In this document: piece by piece, positions 62,402 through 64,000 of the stretch
How positions within the stretch are numbered: position 1 is the first letter of the stretch
Layout: each line of letters starts with the position of its first letter
Position numbers and translations under genes: made by a program
Assembly: GCF_003865345.1 (NCBI RefSeq)
Contig: NZ_RMVE01000007.1
Span: 41,237-105,236 of the forward strand
Length of the DNA stretch: 64,000 bases
DNA from: Nonlabens xiamenensis
Lineage (GTDB): Bacteria > Bacteroidota > Bacteroidia > Flavobacteriales > Flavobacteriaceae
Reading direction: 5' to 3'
Notes under the pieces: model-generated
What the model was told of the DNA's origin: nothing
The model's input: only the letters and a program-made list of their open reading frames with translations
Databases searched by the model: none

Positions 62402-62752
62402 CCGCAAAATTTCGTGCGCTGCTATACTTCCAATCCGTGGGTTCAGTCACAAATCCCGACTCAACAGGATTATTATGTATATAATCCAACTTCTGTTTGA
62501 TGACCTTGCTACTCCATAATTCAATTGGCTTATTATGATGTTGCCAAAATTGATACTTCGATATGTTGTCTTTTTTCTTGCCAGCTCTTTCGAACATCAA
62601 TAACAACCACTCCGTTCTACTTTCCTGCGGATTCTCTTCAATTGCTTTAATTATTTTTTTGGAAGTATGTTTTTTGAAATCAGCCAATAGACCGTTGCAA
62701 AACTCACGGAATATGCGCCGGCCTTGTTGTGGAATTTGTAGTTTCTACTCAT
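62355..62752 (-). pseudogene. Broken REP-associated tyrosine transposase (RAYT)
   Basis: The ATG at 62752 starts MSRNYKFHNKAGAYSVSFATVYW, here given as MSRNYKFHNKAG then SFATVYW, the normal N terminus of Bacteroidota RAYT (Y1 transposase) proteins. The C-terminal half, LLADFKKHTSKKIIKAI to the stop at 62357-62355, is also normal but in another frame. The roughly 60 residues between them, which hold the HUH metal motif, are deleted out of frame. A -7 element (TATTTTTG, 62764-62757) remains. The protein cannot be active. REP-like hairpins lie on both sides. Confidence 0.85.
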
Positions 62753-62756
62753 TTCT

Positions 62757-62764
62757 CAAAAATA
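62757..62764 (-). promoter_or_regulatory. -7 element of the RAYT pseudogene
   Basis: TATTTTTG on the minus strand, 4 bp before the ATG. Confidence 0.45.
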
Positions 62765-62818
62765 CAAAAGCTGCAACACTACATTACAGCTCCTGTTTTT
62801 TATTTCTTACTCGGCACG

Positions 62819-62848
62819 CCACTAGTCACAGACTAGCGGTAGCGGGGG
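62819..62848 (-). repeat. REP-like hairpin, right of the RAYT gene
   Basis: On the minus strand CCCCCGCTA then a 9-bp stem, CCGCTAGTC and GACTAGTGG (one G-T pair), with loop TGT. Same plan as the left copy, different stem bases, opposite orientation. Confidence 0.8.
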
Positions 62849-63234
62849 ATTTCGAATTTCTATTTAAACCTACTTTGGTAAAAATCGTGTCACCATTTTT
62901 TGTGGTAGTCATTTCATAGACATCATAAAATTCTTACTTGCAGGCTCATTTTGTTCAAGTTTCTTGAACAGTTCTAAAAAATTTTTTCATCCTCTAGACT
63001 GATTGTATAAATATTTCATTCTACTTCTAGATTTTCACCTCGATAAATAGTAAAAACTAAATTATTTTATTCTATACATATCGACTGTCTCAAATCCTCC
63101 CTTCACGTCAATTGTATAACGTAAAAATTCAAAATTATCTTGATGAGTGTGCTTGATTTACGACTTGCCGATTGTTCAAATGAATTACAGCTTGATAAAA
63201 TTGAGACTATAAAAATGATATATATTTTCTTCAT
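62849..63234 (-). pseudogene. Decayed lipoprotein gene (immunity-like)
   Basis: The ATG at 63234 opens a lipoprotein signal (MKKIYIIFIVSILSSCNS). Coding then continues only by changing frame several times: FEFLRYTIDVKGGFETVD, LVFTIYRGENLEVE, TISLEDEKIF, LFKKLEQNEPASKN, VYEMTTTKNGDTIFTKVG. At least three frame changes and two internal stops are needed. The end is cut by the REP-like hairpin at 62848. AT-rich. It resembles no family I can name; position suggests an old immunity gene. Confidence 0.5.
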
Positions 63235-63355
63235 TAGTAAGTGGCTCTTTTGTTCCGTCGATTTTCAGATCATTTTCGGTAATATTTAGAAGTCAAATTT
63301 CCCCTAACCTCTGCTGTCCATAACTCTTCCTATCGAGCTGTAAAAGCTCCATATC
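63235..63355. other. Short AT-rich spacer
   Basis: Lies between the decayed lipoprotein start and the end of the membrane immunity candidate. No feature is seen. Confidence 0.35.
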
Positions 63356-63676
63356 CTATTCTATCAGAAACGCAAAATTGTACCTGGCAAACTGCTGAAG
63401 GTTGAAATTTATATAGATCTGAAAAGTCAAAAAAGTAAAATAAGGAATTACTAACACTATTTTCCATAGTAATTGCTTCTTCTTAATAATATCTAATAAA
63501 ACCCACAATGAAAATATTAAACCTACACCCAATAAGGGCCAAAAACATAAGTACGTGAAAATTCTATGTGTTGAACTATAAAAATGTATGATACCCGAAA
63601 TAAGTAAGATATCATATAAGATTAGCAATAATGAAACTGCAAATGAAATATAAGCTTTACATATAAATCTAAACAT
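63356..63676 (-). CDS. Membrane protein, candidate immunity protein
   Basis: A 106-residue protein with about three or four hydrophobic helices (MFRFICKAYISFAVSLLLIL, then LCFWPLLGVGLIFSLWVLL, then a third pair near KIVLVIPYFTFLTFQIYI). The start at 63676 gives a normal membrane N terminus; the longer frame overlaps the toxin-tip gene. AT-rich. It begins 20 bp after the stop of the toxin tip on the same strand, the usual toxin-immunity order. The role is inferred from position and type. Confidence 0.55.
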   Translation of the reverse strand: MFRFICKAYISFAVSLLLILYDILLISGIIHFYSSTHRIFTYLCFWPLLGVGLIFSLWVLLDIIKKKQLLWKIVLVIPYFTFLTFQIYINFNLQQFARYNFAFLIE

Positions 63677-63696
63677 GATAGAAGTTATTTTGATAT

Positions 63697-63902
63697 CTAA
63701 TAAGGATAATAAAATCCTTGAGCTAACGCACGCTGGTCGGCTGATGAATCTAAGCCGTTCCTTGTCAACCAACTATTTGCATGAGCTCCCCTTGAAACTT
63801 GCTTTGGAGTAAGGCCTATTATGCTGAAAGCCTTACCAGTCATGAAATTACCAGCGTCATAAATGTTAAAAAGCGTATTCGAGTTTTCGAATTTTATAAA
63901 AC
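63697..63902 (-). pseudogene. Orphan polymorphic-toxin C-terminal tip
   Basis: The frame after the REP-like hairpin reads GGFIKFENSNTLFNIYDAGN, then FMTGKAFSIIGLTP, ending ADQRALAQGFYYPY at TAG 63699-63697, about 68 residues. The YDxGN...tGkAf..G pattern recalls the bacterial toxin 44 type of RHS tips, a weak resemblance. No RHS body is joined to it; a RAYT 3' end lies directly upstream. It is probably a silent cassette left by displacement. Confidence 0.5.
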
Positions 63903-63931
63903 CCCCGCTACCGCCAGTTTGAAACTGGTGG
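63903..63931 (+). repeat. REP-like hairpin beside the second RAYT copy
   Basis: CCCCGCTAC, then CCGCCAGTT, loop TGA, AACTGGTGG. Identical stem to the copy at 62304-62332, with a changed loop base. Confidence 0.8.
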
Positions 63932-63953
63932 TCACAACAGTATGCCCACAAAT

Positions 63954-64000
63954 CTAGCCCATAAACCCAATATCATCTATTTTCAAAATCGTATGGTCTT
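63954..64000 (-). CDS. Second RAYT transposase, C-terminal end only
   Basis: The last 15 codons of a RAYT gene (DHTILKIDDIGFMG, stop at 63956-63954), identical to the C terminus of the broken copy at 62355. The rest lies beyond the window. Whether it is intact cannot be seen. Confidence 0.6.
   Translation of the reverse strand, partial: DHTILKIDDIGFMG

Larger units (their letters stand above)
63903..64000. repeat. 98-bp direct repeat, copy B
   Basis: Matches 62304-62401 with two mismatches and is cut by the window end, so the true repeat is probably longer. Confidence 0.95.

Noticed and set aside
63903..63951. Reading the segment DHQFQTGGSG as part of the toxin protein
   Set aside because: These codons are the REP-like hairpin and RAYT flank, repeated at 62304 beside a different gene, so they are not part of a conserved protein domain.
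1..64000. tRNA or rRNA genes and CRISPR arrays
   Set aside because: I read the intergenic regions for cloverleaf ends, the GGTTCGA arm and regularly spaced repeats and found none; the palindromes are not regularly spaced.

Overview
The window reads as chromosomal DNA of a marine-type member of the Flavobacteriaceae (Bacteroidota). The evidence is two secreted proteins with type IX secretion (T9SS) C-terminal sorting domains, the gliding ATPase GldA, the mevalonate-route genes mvaD and mevalonate kinase, paired DUF3857 proteins, and TAnnTTTG-type -7 promoter elements with little sign of Shine-Dalgarno sequences. I cannot fix genus or species from the sequence alone.

Layout. 1-7.5 kb: a DUF805 tail, DUF4174 protein, YpdA-like reductase, then a redox trio on the minus strand (FAD oxidoreductase, membrane polyferredoxin, SDR) and a GH113-like lipoprotein. 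7.6-12.3 kb: mevalonate kinase and mvaD, a MacB/FtsX permease, and an RluB-family protein whose catalytic Asp is replaced. 12.4-18.1 kb: a polyamine block (arginine decarboxylase, agmatinase, deoxyhypusine-synthase-like protein), a frameshifted secreted-protein gene and an acetyltransferase-nitrilase fusion. 18.2-28.6 kb: a peptidoglycan-binding-domain protein, three overlapping glycosyltransferases, a MORN protein, a large outer-membrane barrel protein, der and a polyprenyl synthase. 28.8-34 kb: the two T9SS cargo proteins flank rlmN. 34-46.3 kb: a long minus-strand run with the aromatic amino acid genes pheA, aminotransferase, tyrA, DAHP synthase/chorismate mutase and aroA, plus rsgA, dtd, two DUF3857 proteins, a MazG-like protein and queA. 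46.5-50.5 kb: gldA and part of an arsenosugar-type cluster. 51-62 kb: rpsO, pnp, rpe, marC-like gene, S41 protease, dCMP deaminase, HupE, a hybrid histidine kinase and a CBS protein. 62.2-64 kb: an AT-rich accessory zone of RHS and toxin-tip debris, a membrane immunity candidate, decayed genes, a broken RAYT transposase and REP-like hairpins.

Three signals stand out. (1) A perfect palindrome, GCTTTCGCGAAAGC (often extended to 16-18 bp), occurs 15 times (14 full, one 12-bp core), about once per 4 kb, both between genes and inside them. In coding regions it is read in all three frames as AFAKA, LSRK or FRES. It is absent from the accessory end. (2) A 22-codon leader gene with nine aromatic codons in a stretch of ten, followed by a terminator and a plausible antiterminator, sits directly before pheA. 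This is a textbook attenuator for the aromatic operon. (3) A RAYT gene with an internal out-of-frame deletion is bracketed by inverted REP-like hairpins; a second RAYT copy begins at the window edge, and both sit inside a polymorphic-toxin locus.

Genes appear to work together in blocks: isoprenoid precursor supply (mvk, mvaD, polyprenyl synthase), lipid-linked sugar transfer (three glycosyltransferases), polyamine synthesis from arginine through agmatine to putrescine and probably homospermidine, and the chorismate-to-Phe/Tyr pathway under attenuation control.
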